Source of the DNA: Fibrobacterales bacterium | Lineage (GTDB): Bacteria > Fibrobacterota > Fibrobacteria > Fibrobacterales > Fibrobacteraceae | Assembly: GCA_025997455.1 (NCBI GenBank) | Contig: BNUP01000009.1 | Span: 1-33,151 of the forward strand | Direction: 5' to 3' | Length of the DNA stretch: 33,151 bases | In this document: positions 1-8,992 of the stretch, in pieces | Layout: the number at the start of each line of letters is the position of its first letter | Position numbering within the stretch: position 1 is the first letter of the stretch | The notes under the pieces: generated by a model | Seen by the model: only the letters and a program-made list of their open reading frames with translations | Database searches by the model: none | Told to the model about the DNA's origin: nothing | Position numbers and translations under genes: made by a program

Positions 1-384
1 TTGCAGATGTTACGCTACCGGAAGGTTGGGCGTGGAAAGGTGTGCTAACCACAGGAGTGGGGAATGTAAGCGAAGAAGGAAATCTCTTTGCCGCAATCTT
101 TACTCCAACCGATATTGCTAATTACAACACGGTAGAAGAAGTATTGAATATAGTTGTGGCAAAAGGTACTCCCGATTATACGCTACCCACAAACTTAACG
201 GCGACTTATGGACAAACCCTTGCAGATGTTACGCTACCGGAAGGTTGGGCGTGGAAAGGTGTGCTAACCACAGGAGTGGGGAATGTAAGCGAAGAAGGAA
301 ATCTCTTTGCCGCAATCTTTACTCCAACCGATATTGCTAATTACAATACGGTAGAAGAAGAATTGAATATTGTGGTTAGCCCCA
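1..384 (+). repeat. 219-bp tandem repeat in the surface-protein gene
   Basis: The sequence from base 1 recurs from base 220 (period 219 bp, 73 codons). The copies are identical for at least the first 127 bases, then diverge slightly (first mismatch 128 versus 347) and more strongly near the end. The first copy is cut by the window edge, so further copies may lie upstream. Near-identity at DNA level indicates recent duplication or gene conversion. Confidence 0.95.
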
Positions 385-3300
385 CTCCCGAATACACAAT
401 CACCTACAAAAATCTTGGCGGTGCAAGCAACCCCAACCTGCTCACCTACACGGCGTTAGACACAACGATAGTGATTGCAACCCCCGGTGAGAGACTCGGC
501 TACGAGTTTAATTCTTGGAGCGTAGCAACAATCCCAAGCGGCAGCACAGGCAACAAAGAAATAACCGCAGTATGGGACACTTTGCTTTACAGAGTAATTG
601 ATAGTAAAAGAAGCGACACAATAGCCTCTTACACAATTAACGATAGCCTCACACTTGCCCCTCCGAGCCTACCCAACTACACATTTGCAGGTTGGTTCAA
701 TGCACTTGGATATAAGATAACGGAAATTAAGCAAGGCACCACAGGAGACATTTTAGTCACAGCCAAATGGCTTGCGGCAAACTATCAAATCTCGCTCTAT
801 CACAATGATGCCGAAACAATTCCTTGGAATGTAACCTATGGCGAGCCTATAGGCGAATTGCCTAACGCTCCCCGCGATGGCTTTACCTTTGAGGGTTGGT
901 GGAGCGAAGATCTCGGCGGCGAACAATACACGGCAAGCACAGTTTATACGGATACTACGCTCAAAAAACTTTTTGCTCATTGGTCGCAAATCCGCTATCA
1001 ACTTTCTCTCGATTCAGACGGCGGCAAAGCAGATCAATCTTCTGTGGAAGTTTTTGACGGTCTGGGTGTAGGCACTCTCCCAACTCCTGCCAAAGCGGGA
1101 TACGCCTTTCTCGGATGGTATAACGGCACTGCAAAATACAACTACGAAACAGTATTCAAAGTTAATGATTTTGGAGACAATTACACGCTTATCGCCAAAT
1201 GGTTGGAGATAGTTCCCGACACTCACATTATAGAATTCGATGCAAATGCCGCAGATGCCTCTGTTAGCCCCGATAAAAAGGCTGTGGTAGATGAACTTAT
1301 CTTTGGCGCACTCCCCGTGCCCGAACGCCTCAACCATACTTTTATGGGTTGGCGGACAGTAGAAGACAAGGAAGTTTCTTTCTCCACAATTTACGACAAA
1401 GACAGCACGGAACTACAAAAATTATATGCCTATTGGGCACCCATAACCTACACCATTTCATTGCAGGCAACAGGTGTTGATCTCGATAACAATATTAAAA
1501 TAGTGCAACCGGACGAAAAGGTTGGCAATCTCCCTGTTCCCTCTCGCGATGGCTATGCATTTATGGGTTGGTTCAGCGAACCGAACGGTTTGGGAACTCG
1601 CTACACAAACAAAACGGTATTCACTGCGGTAAGCGATATTACGCTCTATGCTTATCAAAAACCGCTTTACTATTTGCAGTTAAATCCTATGGGCGGAATA
1701 CTCAACGACAGCCTAAAAAGCGTGATTCGCGGAAATGCGATTCGCACCTTGCCCACTCCCGTGAGACCCGGCTTTGTCTTTGACGGTTGGTTCACAAGCC
1801 TTGATGCCGAGGGCGTTTTGTTCCCGCCGGATTCTGTGGTAAATCAAGCGGGTGTTATCAATTTATTTGCCAAGTGGCTCTTAAACGCACCCTCTAATTA
1901 TCAAGTGGTATTTGAGACGGGAAACGGTGCATTGGAAGTTGGCGGACAAACCGAAAAGACGGTGTCGTTTGGTATGCCCGTAGGCGCGCTCCCCAAAGCA
2001 TCATACACTGCGGTTGCGGATAGTTTGGTTTTTGCAGGTTGGTACACGCTCCCAAACGGCGAGGGCGAGCACTGGACCCCCGAAACCATATTTAATCAAA
2101 CTCAAGACCAAGTGCTGTTTGCCTATTACCACAACCCCGACCTTGAAGAAGAGGTTGTTGCCGCCGAGTTTAGTGCAAACGATTGGCTCTTTGCGATAGG
2201 CGATACCCTGACTCTCATATACGACCCCGGCGATGATGCCGCAATTTCATCTTATAAAAAAATCGTGCATAGTGGTGTTAATGTGGGCACGCTTGCAGTC
2301 CCGACTCGTGAAGACTATGAGTTTGCGGGCTGGTTCACCTCACGCATAGGCGGTTTAGAATTTACATCCAAATCAAAGATAATGGAAAATACCACCATTT
2401 ACGCACATTGGATTTCACCCTCATACGAGGTTGCATTAGACCCGGGCGAGGATGCCACGGTGCTTATAGATGCACTGTATTTTGAAAAGGGCGTTGAAGT
2501 GGGATGGCTACCCGAACCTGAGAGAGAGAACTACACCTTTGCAGGATGGTTTAACGCTCAAACGGGCGGCAGTCGTTATATTTATTCCACTGTTTATAGA
2601 GATATAACAGTCAAAACTTTGTATGCTCACTGGACACAAAATCCGTATATCATAGACCTCGATGCCCGCGGCGGTTTGGTCACTCCAAATGCTATTGCCA
2701 CCGCCAAAGATGATGAGGTTGGTGTGCTCCCGCCGGCAAATCGCGATACATATATTTTTAGCGGTTGGCTGAGTTCTTTTGATGATGAAACATACAATCC
2801 CGAAACTAAGGTGAGCGATAACAATTTGTATGCCGCTTGGCTCCCAAGTTCTCCGAATGTGAGTTCCTTAGAACTCGACCCGAACGGCGGCGAAGTTACC
2901 CCCAATATAATTGCGGTAGCAAAAGGTTATGAGGTTGGCGTGTTCCCCAAAACGATCCGAGAGGGTTTTGTTTTTGACGGCTGGTGGACTGCTCCCGAAG
3001 GCGGAGAACGGTATATTTATGCAACGCATTACACCGACACCGAAGTTAAAAAACTATATGCTCATTGGGCGCCTCCTCCTTGGAAAATCGCCTTGCGCAC
3101 TAACGGCGGTAAGATAAACCCCGATACTGTTTGTGTTCCTAAAACTCTGCAAACTCCCACATTTTTACCCGAACCTACCCGTGCAGGTTTTGCTTTTGCA
3201 GGTTGGTTTAGTGAAGAAGACGGCGGAGATAAATTTGAAGACGGCTCCGTGCCCGAAAGTGATTTAACACTCTATGCCCGTTGGATACCTAAATACACAT

Positions 3301-4016
3301 TGGCGTTTAGTTCTAACGAAGGCGTCGCTCTAAAAACGGCATCAAAAGATGTAGTTGCAAACACCGCCATAGGTGCAATGCCCGTGCCTGAAAGAGCAGG
3401 TTTTGTGTTTAACGGTTGGTGGAGCGGAGTAAGCAACGGAGAAAGATATACCGCCGACAGCATTTACAAATGGGACGGAGATAAACAACTCTATGCCCAT
3501 TGGGAACCGGTAGGCACAAAACACGCCTATATAATCACGCTAAAATCTATGGATGGAACCTCTCCAGATACAACCAAAGTAGTTTACAAGGGTTGGCCTG
3601 TTGGTACCTTACCCGAACTTAGCCGCACAGGATATATATTCAAGGGTTGGTTCTCAAATGTGGTGAAAGGCACTCAATACGAAGACAATACAATTTTCTC
3701 CATAGAAGGCAACATTTATCTGTTTGCACAATGGGATGTTGTGCCAGATTCAGGAGACGGGGAAGATGGGGAAGACGGCGGTGACACTCCTATTATAGCA
3801 GGCGGCGTTCCGAGTGTGGCGAATGAAATTGTAGTTCGTGCAGTTAATGGAGGCGTTGCAATTGAAGGTGTGCCTGCGGGTGCAAAAATCAGCATTTACA
3901 ATATTCACGGAGCACTGGTGTATAGCACACCCTCGTATATTGGTCATGTGTCTCTGCGACCCGGATTTTATGTGGTGAAAGCCGGCAATGTGAGAAGAAT
4001 AATAGGCGTGAAATAG
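1..4016 (+). CDS. Giant secreted InlB B-repeat surface protein, 5' truncated
   Basis: The reading frame is open from the first base (codons in phase with base 3), so the N-terminus lies outside the window; the GTG at 42 is internal to a repeat and is not the start. The visible ~1338 residues begin with two copies of a 73-residue module, followed by about 15 InlB/Listeria-Bacteroides (Flg_new-type) repeats of 60-75 residues, recognised by a G-[YF]-x-F-x-GW core and an LYAHW-like end. Then comes an acidic Gly/Asp/Glu linker (VPDSGDGEDGEDGG) and a C-terminal domain of about 75 residues with a GVAIEGVPAGAKISIYNIHG-like core ending in basic RRIIGVK. That end resembles type IX secretion sorting domains. 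Inference: a secreted or surface-anchored adhesin-like protein. No catalytic domain is visible. The repeat assignment is firm; the sorting-domain call is moderate. Confidence 0.85.
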   Translation, partial: ADVTLPEGWAWKGVLTTGVGNVSEEGNLFAAIFTPTDIANYNTVEEVLNIVVAKGTPDYTLPTNLTATYGQTLADVTLPEGWAWKGVLTTGVGNVSEEGNLFAAIFTPTDIANYNTVEEELNIVVSPTPEYTITYKNLGGASNPNLLTYTALDTTIVIATPGERLGYEFNSWSVATIPSGSTGNKEITAVWDTLLYRVIDSKRSDTIASYTINDSLTLAPPSLPNYTFAGWFNALGYKITEIKQGTTGDILVTAKWLAANYQISLYHNDAETIPWNVTYGEPIGELPNAPRDGFTFEGWWSEDLGGEQYTASTVYTDTTLKKLFAHWSQIRYQLSLDSDGGKADQSSVEVFDGLGVGTLPTPAKAGYAFLGWYNGTAKYNYETVFKVNDFGDNYTLIAKWLEIVPDTHIIEFDANAADASVSPDKKAVVDELIFGALPVPERLNHTFMGWRTVEDKEVSFSTIYDKDSTELQKLYAYWAPITYTISLQATGVDLDNNIKIVQPDEKVGNLPVPSRDGYAFMGWFSEPNGLGTRYTNKTVFTAVSDITLYAYQKPLYYLQLNPMGGILNDSLKSVIRGNAIRTLPTPVRPGFVFDGWFTSLDAEGVLFPPDSVVNQAGVINLFAKWLLNAPSNYQVVFETGNGALEVGGQTEKTVSFGMPVGALPKASYTAVADSLVFAGWYTLPNGEGEHWTPETIFNQTQDQVLFAYYHNPDLEEEVVAAEFSANDWLFAIGDTLTLIYDPGDDAAISSYKKIVHSGVNVGTLAVPTREDYEFAGWFTSRIGGLEFTSKSKIMENTTIYAHWISPSYEVALDPGEDATVLIDALYFEKGVEVGWLPEPERENYTFAGWFNAQTGGSRYIYSTVYRDITVKTLYAHWTQNPYIIDLDARGGLVTPNAIATAKDDEVGVLPPANRDTYIFSGWLSSFDDETYNPETKVSDNNLYAAWLPSSPNVSSLELDPNGGEVTPNIIAVAKGYEVGVFPKTIREGFVFDGWWTAPEGGERYIYATHYTDTEVKKLYAHWAPPPWKIALRTNGGKINPDTVCVPKTLQTPTFLPEPTRAGFAFAGWFSEEDGGDKFEDGSVPESDLTLYARWIPKYTLAFSSNEGVALKTASKDVVANTAIGAMPVPERAGFVFNGWWSGVSNGERYTADSIYKWDGDKQLYAHWEPVGTKHAYIITLKSMDGTSPDTTKVVYKGWPVGTLPELSRTGYIFKGWFSNVVKGTQYEDNTIFSIEGNIYLFAQWDVVPDSGDGEDGEDGGDTPIIAGGVPSVANEIVVRAVNGGVAIEGVPAGAKISIYNIHGALVYSTPSYIGHVSLRPGFYVVKAGNVRRIIGVK

Positions 4017-4032
4017 TAGGGGCAGATTTAAT

Positions 4033-4057
4033 GGGGGCAGGTTTCTAACCTGCCCCC
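4033..4057. terminator. Perfect 11-bp hairpin between convergent genes
   Basis: GGGGGCAGGTT (4033-4043), a TCT loop and AACCTGCCCCC (4047-4057) form a perfect stem between the surface-protein stop (4016) and the convergent DHH stop (4078). No long T-run follows. It is either a bidirectional terminator or a member of the GTAGGGGCNG palindrome family; the sequence tagtaggggcag just upstream supports the latter. Confidence 0.6.
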
Positions 4058-4077
4058 TTATGTTTCAACCTGCCTCT

Positions 4078-5538
4078 CTAAGATGCAATCTCTTCATAAG
4101 AATCAACGAATATTTTTCCGTTTATTATGTAGCAATCCGCTAAATCGCTCTCGTTAGCCGCTAAGTAATCGCCGGGCTTGCCCGAAAAATACTTTTCGGT
4201 ATCCCAGTAAGAGAATACCTTTGTCAGTTTTGAGATTTGCCTTGCCTTTACAATTTTATCGTCCTTAGGCGTGCAAAAGTGTGCGTAAGATAAAATATTG
4301 CGTTTGTCGCCGGAGATTCGGTCTATGACCGTAGGGATATACTCGGCTTTGCTCTCGTATTTGGTATCGAGAATTGTGTAGTTCTTGTTAAACTTATGTT
4401 TGAGTATGGGATAAACCTCACCCTCAATACCTATCATAATGTAAATGTCTTCCGAAGCCTTCAAATCTATATCGCCTTCAAGCGTGCGGACGGTAAGTGC
4501 GCTCCCAGATGCGAACATATCTGTGGTTTTAACAAACCCCACGGGAATAGGCTTTTTCCTGTATCGTTTTTCGGTTTCCAAATTTGTAGCGGTTTCACCC
4601 GCGTAAATCAAATCGTAGGCGGTTGTGTATTCCTTTACCTTTGCGATGAGATAACTTTCGCTTTCCTTTATAAAACCGCCCGCTTTTTCAATGTTGCCGC
4701 CGCCGGAACCTTTGCCTGCACATACAAAACCTGCAATTTCACTTGCCATAATTTCTCGACTGCAACTTCTCACAGATAACTTTTGTCCCATATCACCCAC
4801 AGTGCAATAAACAATCACGCAGTCAAGCGAATTTACCTGCATCACCACATCAGATGTAAAACCCAAAATATTGGGATCGCACGGTTCTGCCTTGAACAAC
4901 CCTATTCTACCGATTGAATTTTCGTTTCCAAGTGCGTTCGATATAATTTTAAGTTCGGGCAAAGTGATAGTCGCATTCTTTAACCGCTTTATTAAAGCCT
5001 TGTTATGAGGAATGTCCGCAAGATCGCGGTCTAAGGGATGCCTGAGTTCGGCAAGTCCGTTGGTGTCCGTAAAGAGTCCGTAATACAAAGCATCTGCAAC
5101 AAGCGGATTAGCCGCAAAATCGTAATTCTCTTTTTGCATTAAATCCCAAACAAGCGTGGCGCAACTCGCAAGGGTCGGTCTAATTTCCGTATTGTTTCCC
5201 TCCGTTATTTCCGCACGATGGTGGTCAATAACAGCCCAATTTTTGCACTCAAATTTCTGCACATTGCCTGCACCGTATTGGCAATCTACCGTGATGAGCA
5301 AATCGGTATTTGCGGGTATCTCTTTGACAAAATCTATTTTTATATCTAATGCATCGATGAGCATAAGCAAACTCGGTTTTGTTATGGGTGCTCTGCCTCC
5401 ATAAACTATTTGAGTTTCTATTTCTTTGCTCTTAAAAAATTGCTGCAAGGCAAATGCCGCCCCAACGGTATCGGCATCGGGAATATCGTGGCATTGCAAA
5501 ACAATGTTTTTATTTTGTGCTAATTCTTGTAGGGTCAC
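4078..5538 (-). CDS. DHH-family phosphoesterase
   Basis: A 486-aa protein with the metal-binding signatures of DHH phosphoesterases (RecJ/NrnA superfamily): HDIPDADTVG at residues 17-26, D85, the DHH triplet at 105-107 and D158 in FTDTNGL. The DHHA1-type glycine motif (277-282) reads GSGGGN, where a GGGH is usual, so the last residue is changed. The C-terminal ~150 residues form an extra region I do not recognise. Likely a phosphodiesterase or exonuclease acting on nucleotides or short oligonucleotides; the substrate cannot be told from sequence. The start is GTG at 5538: it lies 6 nt after a TTTCTACATTCCC motif and has no Shine-Dalgarno sequence. The gene diverges from eno across a repeat-filled region. 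Confidence 0.8.
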   Translation of the reverse strand: MTLQELAQNKNIVLQCHDIPDADTVGAAFALQQFFKSKEIETQIVYGGRAPITKPSLLMLIDALDIKIDFVKEIPANTDLLITVDCQYGAGNVQKFECKNWAVIDHHRAEITEGNNTEIRPTLASCATLVWDLMQKENYDFAANPLVADALYYGLFTDTNGLAELRHPLDRDLADIPHNKALIKRLKNATITLPELKIISNALGNENSIGRIGLFKAEPCDPNILGFTSDVVMQVNSLDCVIVYCTVGDMGQKLSVRSCSREIMASEIAGFVCAGKGSGGGNIEKAGGFIKESESYLIAKVKEYTTAYDLIYAGETATNLETEKRYRKKPIPVGFVKTTDMFASGSALTVRTLEGDIDLKASEDIYIMIGIEGEVYPILKHKFNKNYTILDTKYESKAEYIPTVIDRISGDKRNILSYAHFCTPKDDKIVKARQISKLTKVFSYWDTEKYFSGKPGDYLAANESDLADCYIINGKIFVDSYEEIAS

Positions 5539-5541
5539 GGC

Positions 5542-5554
5542 GGGAATGTAGAAA
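5542..5554 (-). promoter_or_regulatory. TTTCTANNTTCCC motif before the DHH gene
   Basis: TTTCTACATTCCC on the minus strand. The TACATT core (5545-5550) ends 6 nt before the GTG start, so a -10 element here would give a leaderless transcript. CTGCAC lies 16 nt upstream of the core as a possible -35. Confidence 0.55.
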
Positions 5555-5843
5555 AATCATTCGGCGGTGCAGGGGGAAGTAGGGTGTGGCGTGTAGGGTG
5601 TGGGGGGTGGAGAACTTGGCAATGCAGGTGGGGAGAAGGGGAAATTGAGTGTAGAGTGTAGAGTGTAGAGTGTAAAGTGAAAAGTGTAAAGTTACTACTC
5701 TACTCTCTACTCTCTACTCTTTACTCTTTACTCTTTACACTTTCAACTCTTGCAACGCCGAGTTCTCCTCACCCCACACCCTACACCCTACACGCCACAC
5801 CCTACACCCTACACGCCACACCCTATACCCCTGCACTGCAAAG
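5555..5843. repeat. Composite heptamer repeat region, DHH/eno divergent spacer
   Basis: Reading plus strand, the region holds a YTGCAMYGCMRAGT unit (minus orientation, near 5562), GGGTGTG/GGCGTGT/AGGGTGT heptamers to about 5610, a second inverted unit (near 5612), GAGTGTA heptamers (5648-5680), the core AAGTGTAAAGTTACTACTCT, then CTCTACT/CTTTACT heptamers (5697-5735), TTGCAACGCCGAGTT (5750-5764) and CCCTACA/CGCCACA heptamers up to 5828. The two C-rich blocks face outward, each on the coding strand of its own gene. The region has no coding content, although it is open in some frames. Confidence 0.85.
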
Positions 5844-5856
5844 TTTCTACATTACC
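5844..5856 (+). promoter_or_regulatory. TTTCTANNTT motif upstream of eno
   Basis: TTTCTACATTACC, with the core TACATT at 5848-5853 directly after a CTGCACTGCAAAG unit. Unlike most copies it lies 31 nt before the start codon, leaving a leader that carries a GGAG Shine-Dalgarno (5875-5878). Confidence 0.5.
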
Positions 5857-5884
5857 CCCGATATTCAAAAACTTGGAGTTGTTT

Positions 5885-7174
5885 ATGGCTAAAATTAAAG
5901 GCGTCGTTGGTCGCCAAATTCTGGATTCTCGCGGAAATCCCACCGTAGAAGTTGAAATCACACTTGATACGGGCTTTGTTGCACGCGCGGCAGTTCCCAG
6001 CGGAGCGAGCACCGGCGAATACGAGGCATGTGAATTGCGCGATGGAGACAAAAAGGTTTATCAGGGCAAAGGCGTTTTGAAAGCGGTTGCAAATGTAAAT
6101 GGTGCAATAGCGAAATTTCTCAAAGGTAAAGACCCTCTCAAACAGAAAGAACTCGATGAAGCGTTAATTAAACTCGACGGAACTCCGAACAAAAGCAAAC
6201 TCGGTGCAAATGCAATTCTCGGTGCATCGATGGCAATCACGGTCGCAGGTGCAAGCGTGAGCAAACTGCCGCTCTGGAAATACATCGGCAAACTGCACGG
6301 AACAAAAAAATTCATACTGCCGACTCCTATGGCGAACATCGTCAATGGCGGAAAACACGCAGACAATAAAATTGACTTTCAGGAATTTATGGTTATGCCC
6401 ATCGGTGCAAAATCATTCTCCGAAGGTTTGCGTTGGATAACCGAAATTTTCCACACCTTAAAAGGTCTCTTGAAAAAAGACAAACAGGCAACTTCCGTGG
6501 GCGATGAAGGCGGATTTGCTCCAAACCTCACAAATGACGAGGCTTTGGAATACATTATGAAAGCGATAAAAGAGGCGGGCTACAAACCGGGCTCACAAAT
6601 CGGCATTGCACTCGACTGTGCATCATCGGAACTCTTTGACGAAGGCGATCGCAAAGGCTACAAATTCTGGAAATCCGAACCGGGAAAACTCTACTCCGCC
6701 GCAGATATGGTCGCAAAATATGCCGCGTGGATTAAAAAATACCCAATCGTCTCCATTGAAGACGGCTTAGACCAAAACGACTGGGACGGCTATGTCGATT
6801 TCACCAAAAAACTCGGCTCAAAAACACAGTTAGTCGGCGACGATTTCTTTGTCACCAACCCCGAACGCCTCAAAAAAGGCATTAAACTGAAAGCCGCAAA
6901 CTCAATTTTGATTAAAGTAAATCAAATCGGCACTGTAACCGAAACCTTAGAAGCGATTAAACTCGCCCAAAAAGCAGGCTACGGCGTTATTGCATCGCAT
7001 CGTTCGGGCGAAACGGAAGACTCATTTATCGCTGATTTGGCGGTAGGCACAGGTGCAGGTCAAATTAAAACGGGTTCTCTCTCCCGCACCGACCGTATCT
7101 GTAAATACAACCAACTTCTCCGCATAGAAGAACAACTCGGCAAAAAAGCCGTGTATCAGGGAAAAATAAAATAA
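5885..7174 (+). CDS. eno: Enolase (phosphopyruvate hydratase)
   Basis: Enolase interconverts 2-phosphoglycerate and phosphoenolpyruvate in glycolysis. The 429-aa length is normal. Visible hallmarks are the N-terminal GRQILDSRGNPTVEVE, the SGASTGEYEA loop, the VGDEGGFAPN segment, the SIEDGLDQNDW metal-binding region, catalytic Lys344 in LIKVNQIGTVTET and the SHRSGETED active-site loop (371-379). The start is ATG at 5885, with GGAG 6 nt upstream. An open frame runs back to 5750, but that extension only translates the heptamer repeats into Thr-Pro-His-Pro-Tyr runs and should not be annotated. Transcribed alone, divergent from the DHH gene. Confidence 0.98.
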   Translation: MAKIKGVVGRQILDSRGNPTVEVEITLDTGFVARAAVPSGASTGEYEACELRDGDKKVYQGKGVLKAVANVNGAIAKFLKGKDPLKQKELDEALIKLDGTPNKSKLGANAILGASMAITVAGASVSKLPLWKYIGKLHGTKKFILPTPMANIVNGGKHADNKIDFQEFMVMPIGAKSFSEGLRWITEIFHTLKGLLKKDKQATSVGDEGGFAPNLTNDEALEYIMKAIKEAGYKPGSQIGIALDCASSELFDEGDRKGYKFWKSEPGKLYSAADMVAKYAAWIKKYPIVSIEDGLDQNDWDGYVDFTKKLGSKTQLVGDDFFVTNPERLKKGIKLKAANSILIKVNQIGTVTETLEAIKLAQKAGYGVIASHRSGETEDSFIADLAVGTGAGQIKTGSLSRTDRICKYNQLLRIEEQLGKKAVYQGKIK

Positions 7175-7195
7175 TTTCCCGTTTGCAATAAAGAG

Positions 7196-7222
7196 GCGAG
7201 GTGGGGGAAGCCTCCCCCTCGC
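7196..7222. terminator. GC-rich hairpin downstream of eno
   Basis: GCGAG..GGGGGA pairs with TCCCCCtCGC across 7196-7222, 21 bases after the eno stop. A strong stem without a following T-run: either the eno terminator or another dispersed palindrome. Confidence 0.45.
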
Positions 7223-7314
7223 TACAACCGCACCCGCCGCGGTCGGTGGGTGCAGTCGAAATGTCGGGTGCGTTTTCCGCTACCCCCTCATTCGTTTCCA
7301 ATCAATTCACAACA

Positions 7315-7339
7315 GGGCGGCATAAATGCCGCCCCTACA
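7315..7339. repeat. GGGCGGCAT palindrome (GTAGGGGCGG family)
   Basis: GGGCGGCATAAATGCCGCCC (9-bp perfect stem) followed by CTAC. Its 20-bp core is the exact reverse complement of the copy at 21142-21161. A dispersed REP-like palindrome. Confidence 0.8.
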
Positions 7340-7360
7340 TCCCCTATGTCATTATCGGGC

Positions 7361-7445
7361 TTCCCTTCTCTTTTCACTTTCAACTCTTGCACCGCCGAGT
7401 TGTCCACACCCCACACCCCACACCCTATACCCCTGCACTGCAAAG
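7361..7445 (+). repeat. Composite heptamer repeat upstream of the lipoprotein gene
   Basis: A pyrimidine-rich run ending TTTCAACTC, then TTGCACCGCCGAGTT (7388-7402), CCCCACA/CCCTATA heptamers (to about 7430) and CTGCACTGCAAAG abutting the TTTCTATATT motif. The C-rich strand is the coding strand of the gene at 7463. Confidence 0.85.
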
Positions 7446-7458
7446 TTTCTATATTCCC
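7446..7458 (+). promoter_or_regulatory. TTTCTANNTTCCC motif before the lipoprotein gene
   Basis: TTTCTATATTCCC, core TATATT at 7450-7455, 7 nt before ATG 7463. No Shine-Dalgarno. Predicts a leaderless transcript. Confidence 0.6.
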
Positions 7459-7462
7459 CATT

Positions 7463-8110
7463 ATGTCTAAATTTTTACTTCATATAGCGGCTTTACTTGC
7501 AGTTGCTTGTTCCACTACGCAAATCGGCGTAAAAGAGAATTGGATTGATGAGCACGATGTTATCGCTTTGGTCAGCAGTCCTGTTGATGCTTGGATAGCA
7601 AAGGTAGGCACTCCTACGCTTGTTGAAATTCACGGCGATACTGCCCTGTATTATTACAATTATCGCCCAACGCTTTATGCCGCCGCAAAATACGACAGCA
7701 CAACTTTTTTTGCCACTTGGGGAACCGCACTCGAAACAAAACCTGAGGCTGGCAACGCAACAGAAATTTGGGGTTCGAGAAAAGATGTTATGCAAATTCG
7801 AGTTATAAATAATACTGTGCTTTCCGCAGTTATAACCGAAGGTCCCGACAAAAAAATATTCGTCCGCGACCTTAACGGAGATTTGGTGATAGACCCGACT
7901 TCGGGCTATGTTCCCGATGTTTCGGCGGAACAAAAGATCGATAAAAAATCAAGTGCATTCAATAAAACAGATTCTGTAATTGTTGAGCAGGCACGAATAA
8001 AAAAAGAGCCTGCTGTACTCAGTCCATGGGAAGAGGCTCGGTATCGCCAAGAAAAATCGGAAGAGAGAGCAAAAGAAAGAGTCGAACAATTAAATCCCGA
8101 ACAGAAATGA
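7463..8110 (+). CDS. Small predicted lipoprotein
   Basis: A 215-aa protein with a short signal peptide and lipobox LAVAC (Cys16), so probably a membrane-anchored, periplasm-facing lipoprotein. The body (residues 17-165) is mixed and Tyr/Thr-rich, including an SPVDAWIAKVGTP segment like those of small outer-membrane lipoproteins that bind other envelope components. The last ~45 residues are charged and probably helical (EEARYRQEKSEERAKERVEQ). I do not recognise the family. The start is ATG 7463, the first codon before the signal peptide and 7 nt after the promoter-like motif; longer open frames upstream run through repeats. The 3' end overlaps the convergent radical SAM gene by 21 bp. Confidence 0.75.
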   Translation: MSKFLLHIAALLAVACSTTQIGVKENWIDEHDVIALVSSPVDAWIAKVGTPTLVEIHGDTALYYYNYRPTLYAAAKYDSTTFFATWGTALETKPEAGNATEIWGSRKDVMQIRVINNTVLSAVITEGPDKKIFVRDLNGDLVIDPTSGYVPDVSAEQKIDKKSSAFNKTDSVIVEQARIKKEPAVLSPWEEARYRQEKSEERAKERVEQLNPEQK

Positions 8111-8968
8111 TTTAATAGCCTCGCGATTACCGCTCCAACTCGGAGCGATTAAAAGGTCGCTTGAACTTTCTCCGCTAACCCTATCAATTGCAACTTCCGG
8201 TGAAAGAATTTCAATAACGCCTGCAACGGCTCGGCAGTATTCCTCCATAGTGAGGAGTTTTATTTTTCCTTCCGCATATTCTTTTGCAAAACGGGTGTTT
8301 TTCACAATGTGCAAAGGATGAATTTTCACTGCGGAAAATCCGCAGTCTTTTATTAAACGGGCAGTGTTTTGAAAGTCTGAGGCTGTTTCATTTGGCAATC
8401 CGATAATTATATGAGCAGTTATAGCAAGGTCTAAATTTTTGCAGAGTGCGGCGACATTGCGAGTGCATTCTGCAGTGTGTCCGCGATTTATGTATTTGAG
8501 AGTTTTGTCGTTTGCACTTTGCACTCCGATTTCAACTATTACTGGTTTTATCTCGTTGAGTTCCGCAAGCAGTGAAAGCGTTTCTTTTGGCAGACAATCG
8601 GGGCGAGTTCCTATTGCAATTCCCGCAACGGTTTGATTTTTTAACACGGGAGTAAAAATTTCTTTGAGAACGGGAGCGGGTGCGTAGGTGTTTGTGAAGG
8701 ATTGAAAATATGCTAAAATTCCGATTTCCTCCGCATTTTTATTGTGTGCGACTAATGATGAAATTCCATTTTCCAATTGCTCTTCAACGGGGATTTTTAT
8801 TTCCGCAACAGGACTAAACGATACATTATTACAATAAGCACAACCGCCCGTGCCGATAGTTCCGTCTATATTTGGGCAAGTAAAACCGGCGTTCAACGGC
8901 ACTTTCCGCACCCGTTTATATTTTGGAAATAACTCTCTTAGAAATTCCCTGTATGGTTTAAAATTCAC
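8090..8968 (-). CDS. Radical SAM protein, YhcC/TIGR01212 type
   Basis: A 292-aa protein whose N-terminus carries the distinctive cluster-binding arrangement of the YhcC family: C31 followed by GGCAYC (C43 and C46), within CPNIDGTIGTGGCAYC. Downstream are IGTRPDCL and a VEIGVQSANDKTL motif typical of the Elp3/MiaB-like radical SAM core, and an AHIIIGLPNET segment. The reaction is not known to me; a role in RNA or metabolite modification is likely. The length fits the family (about 300 aa). The 3' end overlaps the lipoprotein gene by 21 bp, tail to tail. It lies 24 bp downstream of radA and is probably cotranscribed with it. Confidence 0.85.
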   Translation of the reverse strand: MNFKPYREFLRELFPKYKRVRKVPLNAGFTCPNIDGTIGTGGCAYCNNVSFSPVAEIKIPVEEQLENGISSLVAHNKNAEEIGILAYFQSFTNTYAPAPVLKEIFTPVLKNQTVAGIAIGTRPDCLPKETLSLLAELNEIKPVIVEIGVQSANDKTLKYINRGHTAECTRNVAALCKNLDLAITAHIIIGLPNETASDFQNTARLIKDCGFSAVKIHPLHIVKNTRFAKEYAEGKIKLLTMEEYCRAVAGVIEILSPEVAIDRVSGESSSDLLIAPSWSGNREAIKSFLFGI

Positions 8969-8992
8969 AGTTTTTCGTGCCTATTTTGCAAA

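Noticed and set aside
4396..4779. 127-codon open frame opposite the DHH gene
   Set aside because: It is an antisense shadow of a well-supported gene, without a recognisable domain.
5760..5830. Telomere-like repeats implying a linear replicon end
   Set aside because: CCCTACA resembles CCCTAAA, but the blocks are internal, short, dispersed and tied to promoters; there is no sign of a chromosome end.
7065..7301. Open frame antisense to the eno end and downstream hairpin
   Set aside because: It is a shadow of eno and a GC-rich palindrome; no domain or ribosome binding site.
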